From NCBI GenBank assembly GCA_017462985.1, contig JAFTQB010000023.1, positions 1-36,544 of the forward strand: 36,544 nucleotides of DNA, written 5' to 3'. This stretch comes from Clostridia bacterium. Its GTDB lineage: Bacteria > Bacillota > Clostridia > Christensenellales > Borkfalkiaceae. The notes beneath the pieces are model-generated. The model was not told where the DNA came from. It was given only the letters and a program-made list of their open reading frames with translations, and searched no databases. Shown piece by piece: positions 1 to 7,626 of the stretch; positions within the stretch are counted from its first letter, which is position 1; the number at the start of each line of letters is the position of its first letter. The translations under genes were made by a program, and so were the position numbers.

Positions 1-383
1 AAGCGCAAGCGGGCGACAACGTAGGTGCGTTGCTCCGTGGTATCAACAGAACGGATATTCAAAAGGGTCAAGTTATCGCGAAACCCGGTTCGGTTAAGAC
101 TGGTACGGCGTTCGAAGCGCAAGTATACGTTTTGACGAAAGAAGAAGGTGGCCGTCATACCGCATTCTTCAACAACTACAGACCTCAATTCTTCGTTCGT
201 ACGACGGACGTTACCGGTAAGATCGAACTTCCCGCAGGCGTAGAAATGGTTATGCCCGGTGACCACACCACGATGACCGTTGAACTTATTAAGCCCGTTG
301 CTGTGGAAGAAGGACTTCGTTTCGCTATCCGTGAAGGCGGCAGAACGGTTGGTTCCGGTACGATCACCAAGATCATCAAATAA
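1..383 (+). CDS. tuf: Elongation factor Tu, C-terminal fragment
   Basis: This is the last ~127 codons of EF-Tu, the GTPase that delivers aminoacyl-tRNA to the ribosome; the gene begins upstream of the window. The reading frame is already open at base 3 and reads [13 protein letters not shown], the end of domain 2. Domain 3 follows, with the family motifs [14 protein letters not shown] and [10 protein letters not shown], and the protein ends in [14 protein letters not shown]. The TTG at base 30 is an internal leucine codon, not a start. Domains 2 and 3 bind tRNA and contact the G domain. Nothing looks truncated at the 3' end: the TAA stop is followed by two intrinsic terminators. The identification is secure because the domain 3 motifs are near-invariant in bacteria. 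Confidence 0.98.
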   Translation, partial: AQAGDNVGALLRGINRTDIQKGQVIAKPGSVKTGTAFEAQVYVLTKEEGGRHTAFFNNYRPQFFVRTTDVTGKIELPAGVEMVMPGDHTTMTVELIKPVAVEEGLRFAIREGGRTVGSGTITKIIK

Positions 384-408
384 TCTTGGCTGAAACCAAA
401 CAGTAAAC

Positions 409-442
409 AAAAAGCTTGTTCCTTGTGAATAAGCTTTTTTTC
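409..442 (+). terminator. Intrinsic terminator after tuf
   Basis: Two arms, AAAAAGCTT (409-417) and AAGCTTTTT (431-439), form a perfect 9-bp hairpin with a 13-nt loop. It runs into a T tract 25 nt after the tuf stop. Confidence 0.8.
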
Positions 443-510
443 TTGGTTATAGGGCAAATTTCGCGTTATAAACGACGGGATCGATAGGATCGAATAAGTA
501 ATCAAACTAT

Positions 511-541
511 TAAAAAACGCCGATTTTAGGGCGTTTTTTAT
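511..541 (+). terminator. Second terminator, abutting the next promoter
   Basis: An 11-bp perfect inverted repeat pairs TAAAAAACGCC (511-521) with GGCGTTTTTTA (530-540), leaving an 8-nt loop and a T tract in the right arm. It probably backs up the tuf terminator and insulates the promoter whose -35 box starts at base 541. Confidence 0.8.
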
Positions 542-569
542 TGTCAAAGGAGCAAGTTTATGATATAAT
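541..569 (+). promoter_or_regulatory. Sigma-A promoter for the CPBP protease gene
   Basis: TTGTCA (541-546) and TATAAT (564-569) are separated by exactly 17 bp. Transcription should start near 576, leaving a leader of about 136 nt before the chosen start codon at 712. No known riboswitch is recognisable in that leader. A weak hairpin (AAATTG at 658-663 with CAATTT at 676-681) lies near its end. Confidence 0.85.
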
Positions 570-711
570 GGAAAAAGAAATCGAAAACGGAGTGCAATAT
601 TGTTTTAAGCCCGCTAAATCGCAACGAACAAGTCTAATTTCAGGCGAACGGTTGCTTAAATTGTTAAATTTTTATCAATTTAGAAAAAAGAAAGATGAAA
701 AGGAGTGCGGA

Positions 712-1545
712 ATGAGGAAAAAAGTCGATTGGAAAGAACGAATTAGCTTCATTTTCCTATTATTGCTATGCGCTGCCACGGCAATACTTGAAGTTATAGA
801 TATCGAGTATTGCACGGATGAAATCTACAACCGCTTGATCGGCAATACGGTTCCGTTGATCGTGGGAACAGTCGCCGTAACGCTGCTCATTTTGCGGGGC
901 GGAGGAAAAATATTCGGGAAGCCGAGCAAGCTTTGGGCGATGATCCCCTGTTTGATCATAGCCGTTGATAATTTCCCCTTCCTTTCCTATTTTGCGGGAA
1001 AAATGGAGCTGATCCATACCCAACCGTTGCATTTTATCTTGTTTGGCTTGAATTGCCTATTTGTGGGATTATTCGAAGAATTGATCTTTCGAGGAATCTT
1101 CTTTGCTGCGTTGGCTGGTTTGTTTTCTAAGGACCGCAAAGGATTTTTAAAGACGTATATCCTTTCTTCCGTGATCTTTGGCGGTATGCATATTTTCAAC
1201 TTGTTTGCGGGCGCTGATCCGTTGGCAACGCTGTTGCAGGTAGGGTATTCCGTTTTGACGGGCGGATTGTTTGCGTTTGCGTTGATTAAGACGAAAAATA
1301 TCCTATTTCCTGCGATTACGCACGCCGTCTATAATTTTGGCGGCTTACTGTTCACGGCGGAACAAGGTTTGGGCGCTGGTTCGGTCGTATTTTATCTCCC
1401 CACGGTGATCATGATGGCGATCGTCAGCGTAATTGTCGGCGGTTTCGTATTATATAAGGTGCTTACGTATACGGAAGAAGAACGCATACAACTTTATAAA
1501 AGGCTTGGATTTGGCGTTCAACCGCTTGAAAACAAGAGGAAATAG
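712..1545 (+). CDS. CPBP-family intramembrane metalloprotease (Abi/CAAX-like)
   Basis: The 277-aa protein is multi-spanning with hydrophobic segments throughout. It carries the three CPBP (CAAX protease and bacteriocin-processing, Pfam 'Rce1-like') motifs: EExxxR (E122, E123, R127), FxxxH (F156, H160) and HxxxN (H204, N208). These side chains would coordinate the metal and activate water inside the membrane. Family roles include bacteriocin self-immunity and protein processing; the substrate here is unknown. The frame stays open upstream to a TTG at 541, but that codon is the promoter -35 box and the ATG at 568 overlaps the -10 box, so neither can be transcribed as a start. The ATG at 712 has AGGAG six bases upstream. 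The gene stands alone between tuf and the convergent pot operon. Confidence 0.9.
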   Translation: MRKKVDWKERISFIFLLLLCAATAILEVIDIEYCTDEIYNRLIGNTVPLIVGTVAVTLLILRGGGKIFGKPSKLWAMIPCLIIAVDNFPFLSYFAGKMELIHTQPLHFILFGLNCLFVGLFEELIFRGIFFAALAGLFSKDRKGFLKTYILSSVIFGGMHIFNLFAGADPLATLLQVGYSVLTGGLFAFALIKTKNILFPAITHAVYNFGGLLFTAEQGLGAGSVVFYLPTVIMMAIVSVIVGGFVLYKVLTYTEEERIQLYKRLGFGVQPLENKRK

Positions 1546-1635
1546 CGAAAATAAGCCCCAAAACGGTGAAAAAAGAAAGGAAGGGTACGGAATACGCATA
1601 TTCTTTCTCTTTCTTTATATTAAATAGTATGTCTA

Positions 1636-1711
1636 GCATAATACATATGCCACACATACTAAAACAGCCCGTACTATGCCAGGCGTAATACATATACCAC
1701 GCATAATACAT
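1636..1711. repeat. Imperfect 23-bp direct repeats in the intergenic region
   Basis: Two 23-bp copies, at 1636-1658 and 1683-1705, match at 20 of 23 bases (core TAATACATAT and CCACRCATA). An 11-bp third partial copy (GCATAATACAT) lies at 1701-1711. They sit between the CPBP stop and the pot terminator. The function is unknown; they could be a decayed repeat element or simple local duplication. Nothing else is visible in 1546-1711. Confidence 0.6.
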
Positions 1712-1748
1712 AAAAAATCGGCAGTTCTTAAAAAGAATTGCCGATTTT
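1712..1748 (-). terminator. Terminator of the pot operon
   Basis: A 16-bp hairpin (arms 1714-1729 and 1733-1748, one G-U pair) lies 14 bases past the potD stop. Read on the minus strand it ends in a run of Ts (complement of the A run 1712-1717). The short plus-strand T tract suggests it may also stop CPBP transcripts. Confidence 0.85.
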
Positions 1749-1762
1749 CACTTGTATTTCGT

Positions 1763-3166
1763 TTAGAAGAAGGTGATATCGCTCCACATGCTGTTTGCTC
1801 GGCTGTTTGCGTCGTAATCGAAATATTGCATTGCAACGCAGCGGGCAAGCGTATTTTCGTCGGGGTATTGCGCGAAGAGTTGACGGGTGAATTGATCTTC
1901 GGGGGCGTAAAAGATATATTTAGGGTCTTTCGTCGTATCGTCGCCTTGATTATAGGCAGAATTGAAATAGTAATTCAAATCGTATTCTTTTGCTGTTTCG
2001 TCGTCTTCTTCGGCGCTGTAATTTGCAAGCACGAATTCTTCAAATACGGTATCGCTTCCCACGCAACTTGTATAGCCGATATAATTCATGTTTCTCACCA
2101 CGTTATCGGGGCGGGAAAGGAAGTTGATGAACATGGTTGCCGCTTGAATATTTTCGTCTTTGCAATCCTTCGTGATTGCCCATCCGTCGAACCAAAGATT
2201 GGATACCGTTTCGGGGATAGAATAGTGCAGATATACGGGATTTTCAAGCTCGTTGCCGTCCTCGTCGTATTGCGCTTCGTCCATGATATATACGGCGTCG
2301 CCGCTCCATTGATAGTTTACGGTGATCTTTCCGGAAATGACGTTGCTTTTGCCTTCGTCCGTTTCAAATCCGTACAGGTTGTCCGTCATTGCCATCAGCT
2401 TTTCTTTCACGCTGTCCATCGTAGCGGCTTTCGTATCGTTCATCAGCGTGGAAAGCGCCGTTTGATACGCTTTTAAATCGTTTGCCGTTTTCGCGCTGTT
2501 TTCATATTTTTCCTGTTCGGTTCGAAGCTCGCTGTCGTAGTGCATGGCAAGCCCCGTGAAATAGGTATCGCGAATATTGTTTTTCGCTGTGATCTTTTTA
2601 TAATAGTCGGCATTGGTGAAAACGCTCCACGTCGCAACGTCTTCGGCTTTTACAAGCGGTTTTTCTTCTGTTCCGGGGTTATAAACGAATCCCGTCGTTC
2701 CCCACATATACCCTGCGGCGTACTCGCTCCAAGGCGAACCGAGAATTTCGTTGCTACGGAAGGTGTTGAGTATCCACGGGGAAACGTTATTGATATAATA
2801 ATTGAGGGGATTGCTTGCGTCGTAGAAAGTATCGGGCAAGGGTTGCAGCCGATCTTCTGCGATCAGCTTCATCAACATATATTCCGAGGGGCAGATTAGA
2901 TCAAAATGATCGCCCATCTTGATCATATTATACAGCGTTTCGTTGTCGTCCGCAATGCAGTATTCTACGCGGATCTTTTTACCCGTTTGCGCTTCGTACC
3001 ATTCTTCGAATTCGGCGATTAACGGACTATCCTCGTCGCCGCCGTCGATATATTCCGCCCAGTTCGCCACTTTGAGTACGGGGCGGTTGTCGCCGATAAA
3101 ATTCGTGAGGGCAAGACCTGCCAATCCCACAGCGCCGGCAAGGGCGATCGCAATTACTTTTTTCAT
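1763..3166 (-). CDS. potD: Spermidine/putrescine ABC transporter substrate-binding protein PotD
   Basis: This 467-aa extracytoplasmic solute-binding protein should capture polyamines and deliver them to PotBC. The N-terminus (MKKVIAIALAGAVGLAGLA) is a signal peptide or membrane anchor. No cysteine occurs before about residue 68, so a lipobox is absent; that is unusual because Gram-positive binding proteins are mostly lipoproteins. The mature part opens with LKVANWAEYID, the family's polyamine-contacting aromatic segment. Later features (YQWSGDAVYIMDE and the RPDNVVRNMNYIGYTS region) also match PotD. The protein is about 100 residues longer than typical PotD, with extra acidic segments around residues 195-265 and near the C-terminus. 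Its ATG overlaps the potC stop by 4 bases (ATGA), so the two are translationally coupled. It is the last gene of the operon. Confidence 0.93.
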   Translation of the reverse strand: MKKVIAIALAGAVGLAGLALTNFIGDNRPVLKVANWAEYIDGGDEDSPLIAEFEEWYEAQTGKKIRVEYCIADDNETLYNMIKMGDHFDLICPSEYMLMKLIAEDRLQPLPDTFYDASNPLNYYINNVSPWILNTFRSNEILGSPWSEYAAGYMWGTTGFVYNPGTEEKPLVKAEDVATWSVFTNADYYKKITAKNNIRDTYFTGLAMHYDSELRTEQEKYENSAKTANDLKAYQTALSTLMNDTKAATMDSVKEKLMAMTDNLYGFETDEGKSNVISGKITVNYQWSGDAVYIMDEAQYDEDGNELENPVYLHYSIPETVSNLWFDGWAITKDCKDENIQAATMFINFLSRPDNVVRNMNYIGYTSCVGSDTVFEEFVLANYSAEEDDETAKEYDLNYYFNSAYNQGDDTTKDPKYIFYAPEDQFTRQLFAQYPDENTLARCVAMQYFDYDANSRANSMWSDITFF

Positions 3167-3969
3167 CGTTTTTTCCCTGCCTTTTTGTTAGCGATGATAT
3201 TCATGACGATCACGACGATGACGATGATTGCGAAAATGATCGCCGTCAAAGCCCAATAAGAAGATTTGATCGTATCCACGGTGCTGCCTTTTGCAAGGCT
3301 GTAAATATGTGTGCTGATCGTTTGGAAGGTGTTTGGCTTCGTGTAAGCCGCAATAACGTAATCGTCCAAAGAGAGCGTGATCGCAAGCATAAATCCCGAA
3401 ACGATTCCCGGAGAAATTTGCGGAATAACGACCGAAAACAACGCTTTCGTAGGCGTTGCGCCAAGGTCGAGCGCCGCTTCGTAAAGGTTGTTGTCCATTT
3501 GTTTTAACTTGGGTATGATCGACAGCACGACGAAAGGGGTGCACAGCACCATTTGCCCAACGATTAACGGGATAAACGTCGATTTAGGCAGGTTGAACGC
3601 CACGAACAGGAACGCCAACGAGATTGCCGTAACGACTTCCGCATTGATCACGGGAATTTGGTTAACGCCGCTAAGAAGCGAGGAAGTGCGTTTTTTCGAA
3701 TAGAAAATGCCGATCGAACCGACTGTTGCCAAAATCGTAGAAAGACTCGCCACGACGAGCGCCAAGCAGATGGTTTGGATTACGATGGGCAACGGTTGAT
3801 TTTCCATATTAAAGAAATATTCGTAGTGCGCCCAGCTAAATCCTTGCCAGCTCGTGATTGTTTCCGATTCGTTGAAGCTGTATACCGTCAAAAGGAGAAT
3901 GGGAGCGTAGATAAAAAGCAGTACTAGCCCGATAAACACCCATTTTAAAATACTTCTTAATTTTACCAT
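3163..3969 (-). CDS. potC: Spermidine/putrescine ABC transporter permease PotC
   Basis: The 268-aa inner-membrane permease has about six predicted transmembrane segments and the cytoplasmic EAA loop (EAALDLGATPTKALFSVVIP) that docks onto the PotA ATPase. With PotB it forms the polyamine channel. I chose the ATG at 3969 because the sequence from there (MVKLRSILKWVFIGLVLLF) is a normal PotC N-terminus, and GAGAGG lies about 9 bases upstream. The frame remains open further upstream, but that stretch is coding sequence of potB in another frame. PotB's stop overlaps this start by 7 bases, which suggests coupled translation. The membrane pattern and EAA motif make the assignment firm; polyamine specificity follows from the operon. 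Confidence 0.93.
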   Translation of the reverse strand: MVKLRSILKWVFIGLVLLFIYAPILLLTVYSFNESETITSWQGFSWAHYEYFFNMENQPLPIVIQTICLALVVASLSTILATVGSIGIFYSKKRTSSLLSGVNQIPVINAEVVTAISLAFLFVAFNLPKSTFIPLIVGQMVLCTPFVVLSIIPKLKQMDNNLYEAALDLGATPTKALFSVVIPQISPGIVSGFMLAITLSLDDYVIAAYTKPNTFQTISTHIYSLAKGSTVDTIKSSYWALTAIIFAIIVIVVIVMNIIANKKAGKKR

Positions 3970-4814
3970 AAACTCGTACCTCTCGCATTCGTTTCCGATT
4001 GGGCGTCGAAGCCGCCCGTCAGCCAAGTGATCAAGAACATCAACGTCAGCAAAAGCAACGCCGTTACCGAACCTAAGTTCCACAAATCGTTTTTAAAACA
4101 TTCGTCGATAAACGCGCCGATGATCTTCGTATGGTTAAACGTCATATAATTGGAAATAACGTAGTTGGTCATCGAGGGCAAAAACACCATGGAAACGCCG
4201 CTCATAATACCGGGCTTGGAAAGGGGAAGGGTTATCTTTAAAAACGCGCTCGCGCCGCCTGCGCCAAGGTCTCGCGCCGCTTCCAAATAGCTTTTGTCAA
4301 TCTTGGAAATGGTGGTGTAGACGGGCAGGATCATAAACGGCAGGAAATCGTAAACCATACCCAATACGGTATTAAAAATATTCCATTCGTCCGATTTATT
4401 GTAAATGCCGATCCAATCGAGCAATTCTTTGAGCGCGTTGATACGCAATACGAAATTTACCCACATAGGAACGATAAAAAGCAGCAGTAAGCCCGCTTTA
4501 TTTTTGACTTTGCAAGTGGCAATGATATACGCCACGGGATAGGCGATCGCAAGGCACAAAACCGTGCTCATCACCGAGATGAAAAAACTTTGAACGATCG
4601 TCTTGAAGCGGCTGGATTCAAAGAAAGACTGTCCGCCCGTGCCTGAAAAGAAGTTGACGAAGTTATCAACGGTAAATTCGCCTGTGTCGCCGTTCGTAAA
4701 CGCATAGTAGACGATAATCACGAGCGGCGCTACCACGAAGATCGCAAGGAACAGCGCGTAGGGAATGGCGAGCAGTTTTCTTGAAAAACGCAATTTCGGT
4801 TTCGCCTTTGTCAT
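3963..4814 (-). CDS. potB: Spermidine/putrescine ABC transporter permease PotB
   Basis: The 283-aa permease has about six membrane segments, beginning with LLAIPYALFLAIFVVAPLVI. Its EAA loop reads EAARDLGAGGASAFLKITLP and should contact the ATPase. It pairs with PotC to form the translocation pore for putrescine/spermidine. The ATG at 4814 was chosen because it has a strong GGAGG ten bases upstream and shares one base with the potA stop (TAATG), a typical coupling arrangement. An in-frame start further upstream would add 28 residues without homology-like character inside potA. The order A-B-C-D matches the canonical pot operon. Confidence 0.93.
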   Translation of the reverse strand: MTKAKPKLRFSRKLLAIPYALFLAIFVVAPLVIIVYYAFTNGDTGEFTVDNFVNFFSGTGGQSFFESSRFKTIVQSFFISVMSTVLCLAIAYPVAYIIATCKVKNKAGLLLLFIVPMWVNFVLRINALKELLDWIGIYNKSDEWNIFNTVLGMVYDFLPFMILPVYTTISKIDKSYLEAARDLGAGGASAFLKITLPLSKPGIMSGVSMVFLPSMTNYVISNYMTFNHTKIIGAFIDECFKNDLWNLGSVTALLLLTLMFLITWLTGGFDAQSETNARGTSLW

Positions 4815-6343
4815 TATTTGCTTTCCTCCGGATTTTTCAGTGTCAAGCGAATTTTGTCTTTGGGGATAATCAAGCTGACGAAGTCGTTTTCGTTCCACAG
4901 ATCCTCGCAGGCGAGTACGTAATCCTCTTCGTTTTCCGTGCGGACGATATAACGGTAATATTCACTCTTATAAATTAACGAAATAATATGCCCTTGCGCG
5001 CCGCCGTCGTGGGGATTGTCGCTCATGGTAATATCGTGCAAGCCGACTTCTACGTTTACTTCCGTATCCGTCAAATCGAGTTTTTCGCCCTTTGCGGTGA
5101 TCAAATATCCTTCTTCATCGAGGTGGCTTCCGGGGTATAATTGCGTAACGTCGCAATCGAATTCCCCGTCGCCGAATTCTACGGTGTTGCGTTTGGTGAT
5201 CACGCCGCTGAATTTATTCACGCGGAATTTTTTCTTCATAACGTGGATGCCGTCGGGTTGCACCGAAAGCCCCACCTGTTCCCCGACCTTGGGAGTGGTG
5301 GTGCTTTGGATCTCGATTTCATAACGCCCGCACTGTACGAGAATTTGATAGTGTATGCCTTTAAAAATAACGGAAGTAACTTTGCCGCTAAGCATACCGT
5401 TTTCGGGCGCGGTGATGATTACGTCTTCGGGGCGCACGACGATATCCACAGGCTCGTCCTTTTCAAAGCCGCTGTCAAGGCAGGGGAACGCCTTGCCGCA
5501 AAAACGCACCAAATAATCTTTCGACATTACCCCCGAGAAAATATTGCTTTCGCCGATGAAGTCGGCAACGAAAGTGTTTTTCGGTTCGTTGTAGATCATT
5601 TCGGGCGTGCCGATTTGTTGGATTGCGCCGTCTGCCATCACGACGATGGTATCCGACATCGTGAGCGCTTCCTCTTGATCGTGCGTAACGTAGATGAAAG
5701 TGATGCCAAGGCGCTTGTGCATGGCTTTCAGCTCCAACTGCATTTCCTTTCGCATCTTTAAATCGAGCGCGCCGAGCGGCTCGTCCAAAAGCAGGATTTC
5801 GGGTTCGTTGACGATTGCCCGTGCAATGGCGATACGCTGTTGCTGACCGCCCGAAAGGGTGGAAATACTGCGTTTTTCAAAACCGACGAGATCGACGATT
5901 TCCAGCGCCTTTCTCACCTTTTCCGCAATCACGGCTTTGGAAAGCTTTTCGTATTTGATCCGCTCGTTTCCCTTTTTATCGATATATCTTTTTTCCACGC
6001 GTTTGAGCTTCAATCCAAACGCGACGTTTTCAAAAATATTTAAATGCGGAAAAAGCGCGTATTTTTGGAATACGGTATTGACGGGTCGTTTATTGGGCGG
6101 CAAGTCGCTGATATCCTTGCCGTTCAAAAGAATTTGCCCCGAAGTGGGGGTGTCGAACCCTGCGATCATACGCAAAGTGGTGGTCTTGCCGCAACCGGAA
6201 GGACCGAGGAAAGTGATAAATTCACCTTTTCGTACGTAAAAATTGATATTTTCGATGATTGATACGCCGTCAAATTCCTTACAGACGTTGACGAGTTCGA
6301 TGATATGCGATTGTTCTTGTTCGTTCGTTTTGACGTTACTCAT
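4814..6343 (-). CDS. potA: Spermidine/putrescine ABC transporter ATPase PotA with extra C-terminal region
   Basis: This ATPase powers polyamine import. The ABC core is complete: Walker A GPSGCGKT (47-54), Q-loop VFQKYALFPH (91-100), signature LSGGQQQR (163-170), Walker B LLLDEP (184-189) and switch His221. A TOBE-type regulatory domain follows at roughly 285-360. At 509 aa it is some 130-150 residues longer than ordinary PotA (about 350-380). The surplus, about residues 365-509, is acidic and beta-rich in appearance (VEFGDGEFDCDVTQLYPG) and could be a second TOBE-like domain; that is inference. A modest insertion around 118-138 (KKGNERIKYEK) lies in the helical subdomain. The start has TTTGGAG upstream, and the gene follows the regulator by 26 bases. 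Confidence 0.94.
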   Translation of the reverse strand: MSNVKTNEQEQSHIIELVNVCKEFDGVSIIENINFYVRKGEFITFLGPSGCGKTTTLRMIAGFDTPTSGQILLNGKDISDLPPNKRPVNTVFQKYALFPHLNIFENVAFGLKLKRVEKRYIDKKGNERIKYEKLSKAVIAEKVRKALEIVDLVGFEKRSISTLSGGQQQRIAIARAIVNEPEILLLDEPLGALDLKMRKEMQLELKAMHKRLGITFIYVTHDQEEALTMSDTIVVMADGAIQQIGTPEMIYNEPKNTFVADFIGESNIFSGVMSKDYLVRFCGKAFPCLDSGFEKDEPVDIVVRPEDVIITAPENGMLSGKVTSVIFKGIHYQILVQCGRYEIEIQSTTTPKVGEQVGLSVQPDGIHVMKKKFRVNKFSGVITKRNTVEFGDGEFDCDVTQLYPGSHLDEEGYLITAKGEKLDLTDTEVNVEVGLHDITMSDNPHDGGAQGHIISLIYKSEYYRYIVRTENEEDYVLACEDLWNENDFVSLIIPKDKIRLTLKNPEESK

Positions 6344-6369
6344 TTGCGTGCTCCAAAAGTTTACTTCTT

Positions 6370-6903
6370 TTAAAAATTCGGCGGGGTGGATATCCAGATA
6401 AATTTCGCCTTGCTTTTGCCTCTATTGACGATGCAGTGCGGCTTGTTGGCAGTATAATAAAAAGCCTCGCCTTTTTTGCATTGATGGTGCTTTGAACCGA
6501 GTACGATTGTGATCTTTCCTTCGAGCACGTACCCGAATTCCTCGCCCTCGTGCGGTACGTCGCCCGCCGTAGAAACGCCTTCGTTCAACTCTACCAAAAC
6601 AGGCTCCATCATATTTTTTTGCGCGTTGGGGATCAACCAATTCCAAAGCACTCCGTCGGCGTCTTTCTCAATAAATTCTTCTTTGGAAAAAACCACCTTT
6701 TCGTCAGGCTCTTCCTTAAAAAATTCCGATAGGTTGCTTCCGAGCGCCGAAAGTATATCCGTCAGCGTTGCGATCGACGGGCTGTTGAGATTGTTTTCAA
6801 GCTGTGAAATGTACCCCTTCGTCAGTTCGCAACGATCTGCAAGCTCCTCTTGCGTGAGGCTCTTTTGGTTTCGCATTTGTTTTATTTTAGCGCCGATATC
6901 CAT
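6370..6903 (-). CDS. XRE-family regulator with C-terminal cupin domain, likely controlling the pot operon
   Basis: The 177-aa protein has an N-terminal helix-turn-helix of the Cro/C1 type (about residues 5-60; QEELADRCELTKGYISQLE) and a C-terminal cupin barrel (about 105-175; PHEGEEFGYVLEGKITIVLG and KKGEAFYYTANKPHCIVN). Regulators of this layout, such as PuuR of E. coli, bind small ligands in the cupin and often control polyamine or amino-acid genes. It is the first gene of the pot operon and is followed by potA after 26 bases, so it probably senses polyamine supply and controls its own transcription. Three operator-like palindromes fill its leader. The ligand is inferred from context only. 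The ATG at 6903 has GGGGTG just upstream. Confidence 0.9.
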   Translation of the reverse strand: MDIGAKIKQMRNQKSLTQEELADRCELTKGYISQLENNLNSPSIATLTDILSALGSNLSEFFKEEPDEKVVFSKEEFIEKDADGVLWNWLIPNAQKNMMEPVLVELNEGVSTAGDVPHEGEEFGYVLEGKITIVLGSKHHQCKKGEAFYYTANKPHCIVNRGKSKAKFIWISTPPNF

Positions 6904-6912
6904 TAAACACCC

Positions 6913-6995
6913 CGAAAAGTTTAGTATAAGTAAACTTTTTGCTTTGTTTTAGTACGGTTTGTTAAAAATAAACGAAAAGTTTAGTTAAAATAAAC
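6913..6995 (-). promoter_or_regulatory. Three operator-like sites GTTTR-N7-TAAAC
   Basis: Site 1: GTTTA 6919-6923 / TAAAC 6931-6935, extended to perfect 9-bp arms AAAAGTTTA (6915-6923) and TAAACTTTT (6931-6939). Site 2: GTTTG 6957-6961 / TAAAC 6969-6973. Site 3: GTTTA 6979-6983 / TAAAC 6991-6995. All three have a 7-bp spacer. CGAAAAGTTTAGT occurs identically at 6913-6925 and 6973-6985. They lie between the predicted transcription start (about 7003) and the regulator's start codon, as expected for autorepression. Confidence 0.7.
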
Positions 6996-7009
6996 CGTCC
7001 AATGAGAAC

Positions 7010-7038
7010 ATTATATTGTAAAATATATGCTTTGTCAA
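7010..7038 (-). promoter_or_regulatory. Perfect consensus sigma-A promoter of the regulator-pot operon
   Basis: On the minus strand TTGACA (7038-7033) and TATAAT (7015-7010) are separated by 17 bp, an exact consensus match. The start is expected near 7003. Such a strong promoter fits a system held down by a repressor. Confidence 0.9.
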
Positions 7039-7070
7039 TCATATGAAAGGCATTTTTTATATTTTATATA

Positions 7071-7103
7071 AAAAAATTTCACCGCGAAAAAAATGCGGTG
7101 AAA
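7071..7103 (-). terminator. Second terminator downstream of rpsT
   Basis: A perfect 9-bp hairpin pairs TTTCACCGC (7077-7085) with GCGGTGAAA (7095-7103), loop 9 nt. On the minus strand it is followed by a T run (complement of 7071-7076). It would shield the pot promoter, about 32 bases further on, from rpsT read-through. The 302-bp gap between rpsT and the regulator holds only these terminators, the promoter and the operators. Confidence 0.7.
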
Positions 7104-7146
7104 GCGGGGCAAGGGGAAATCAAGGAAAAAGAAAAATATTTTTACG

Positions 7147-7176
7147 AAAAAAGGGGTCTACCGAAAGGCAGACCCT
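7147..7176 (-). terminator. Terminator of rpsT
   Basis: On the minus strand GGGTCTGCC and GGTAGACCC (arms 7167-7175 and 7154-7162, one G-U pair) enclose a 4-nt loop and run into six Ts (complement of 7147-7152). It lies about 30 bases after the rpsT stop. Confidence 0.88.
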
Positions 7177-7205
7177 CATATTTATAAAACTGTCGGACGA
7201 TCCGA

Positions 7206-7469
7206 TTACGCCATTTGAGCGAGTTTTCTTGCGAGCTTCGCTTTTCTGTTGTTTGCGTTGTTCTTATGGATAACGCCCTTGGTAACAGCTGCGTCGATCG
7301 CGGAAACGGTAGCGGGGAAAAGCTTTTCAGCGGTTTCCTTATCGCCTGCGTTTACGGCGTCAAGAAATTTCTTGATTTGCGTTTTCAGCGCAGATTTGAT
7401 TGCTTTGTTCTGCATGGTTTTCTTTTCAATCACCAAAACTCTTTTCTTAGCGGATTTAATATTAGGCAT
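7206..7469 (-). CDS. rpsT: 30S ribosomal protein S20
   Basis: This 87-aa basic protein is S20, which binds 16S rRNA early in 30S assembly. It starts MPNIKSAKKRVLVIEKKTMQNKAIKSALKT and ends in NNANNRKAKLARKLAQMA, the usual S20 pattern; the length matches the family (about 85-90). AAGGAG lies 7 bases before the ATG. It is monocistronic, with its own promoter and two terminators, and diverges from murI. In Firmicutes rpsT commonly stands alone. No autoregulatory RNA structure is obvious in the short leader. Confidence 0.97.
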   Translation of the reverse strand: MPNIKSAKKRVLVIEKKTMQNKAIKSALKTQIKKFLDAVNAGDKETAEKLFPATVSAIDAAVTKGVIHKNNANNRKAKLARKLAQMA

Positions 7470-7524
7470 AATGTTCTCCTTGCTTGTTTACTTTATTTTT
7501 TTAATAATTTCAATTGCAAGGCTT

Positions 7525-7553
7525 ATTTTAGCATAAAATTGCGCGATTGTAAA
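7525..7553 (-). promoter_or_regulatory. Promoter of rpsT
   Basis: On the minus strand TTTACA (7553-7548) and TAAAAT (7530-7525) are separated by 17 bp, about 55 bases before the rpsT start codon. Confidence 0.75.
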
Positions 7554-7626
7554 CTGTTTTTCGGTATGAAAATGCGAATTTTGATAAAAATTTCAAAAAA
7601 TTTTTTCTTTTTTGAGGGAACGGCGT

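Noticed and set aside
541-711. N-terminal extension of the CPBP protein to the TTG at 541
   Set aside because: The TTG is the -35 box and the next ATG (568) overlaps the -10 box, so the extension cannot be on the transcript.
576-711. Riboswitch in the CPBP leader
   Set aside because: No known aptamer pattern or anti-terminator/terminator pair could be recognised; only one weak A/T hairpin.
1676-2476. A 266-codon plus-strand open frame opposite potD
   Set aside because: It is a shadow of potD, begins in the pot terminator region, and has no independent features.
7514-7539. Plus-strand promoter for murI (TTGCAA / TAAAAT)
   Set aside because: Spacer is only 14 bp; the region already holds the rpsT promoter on the other strand.
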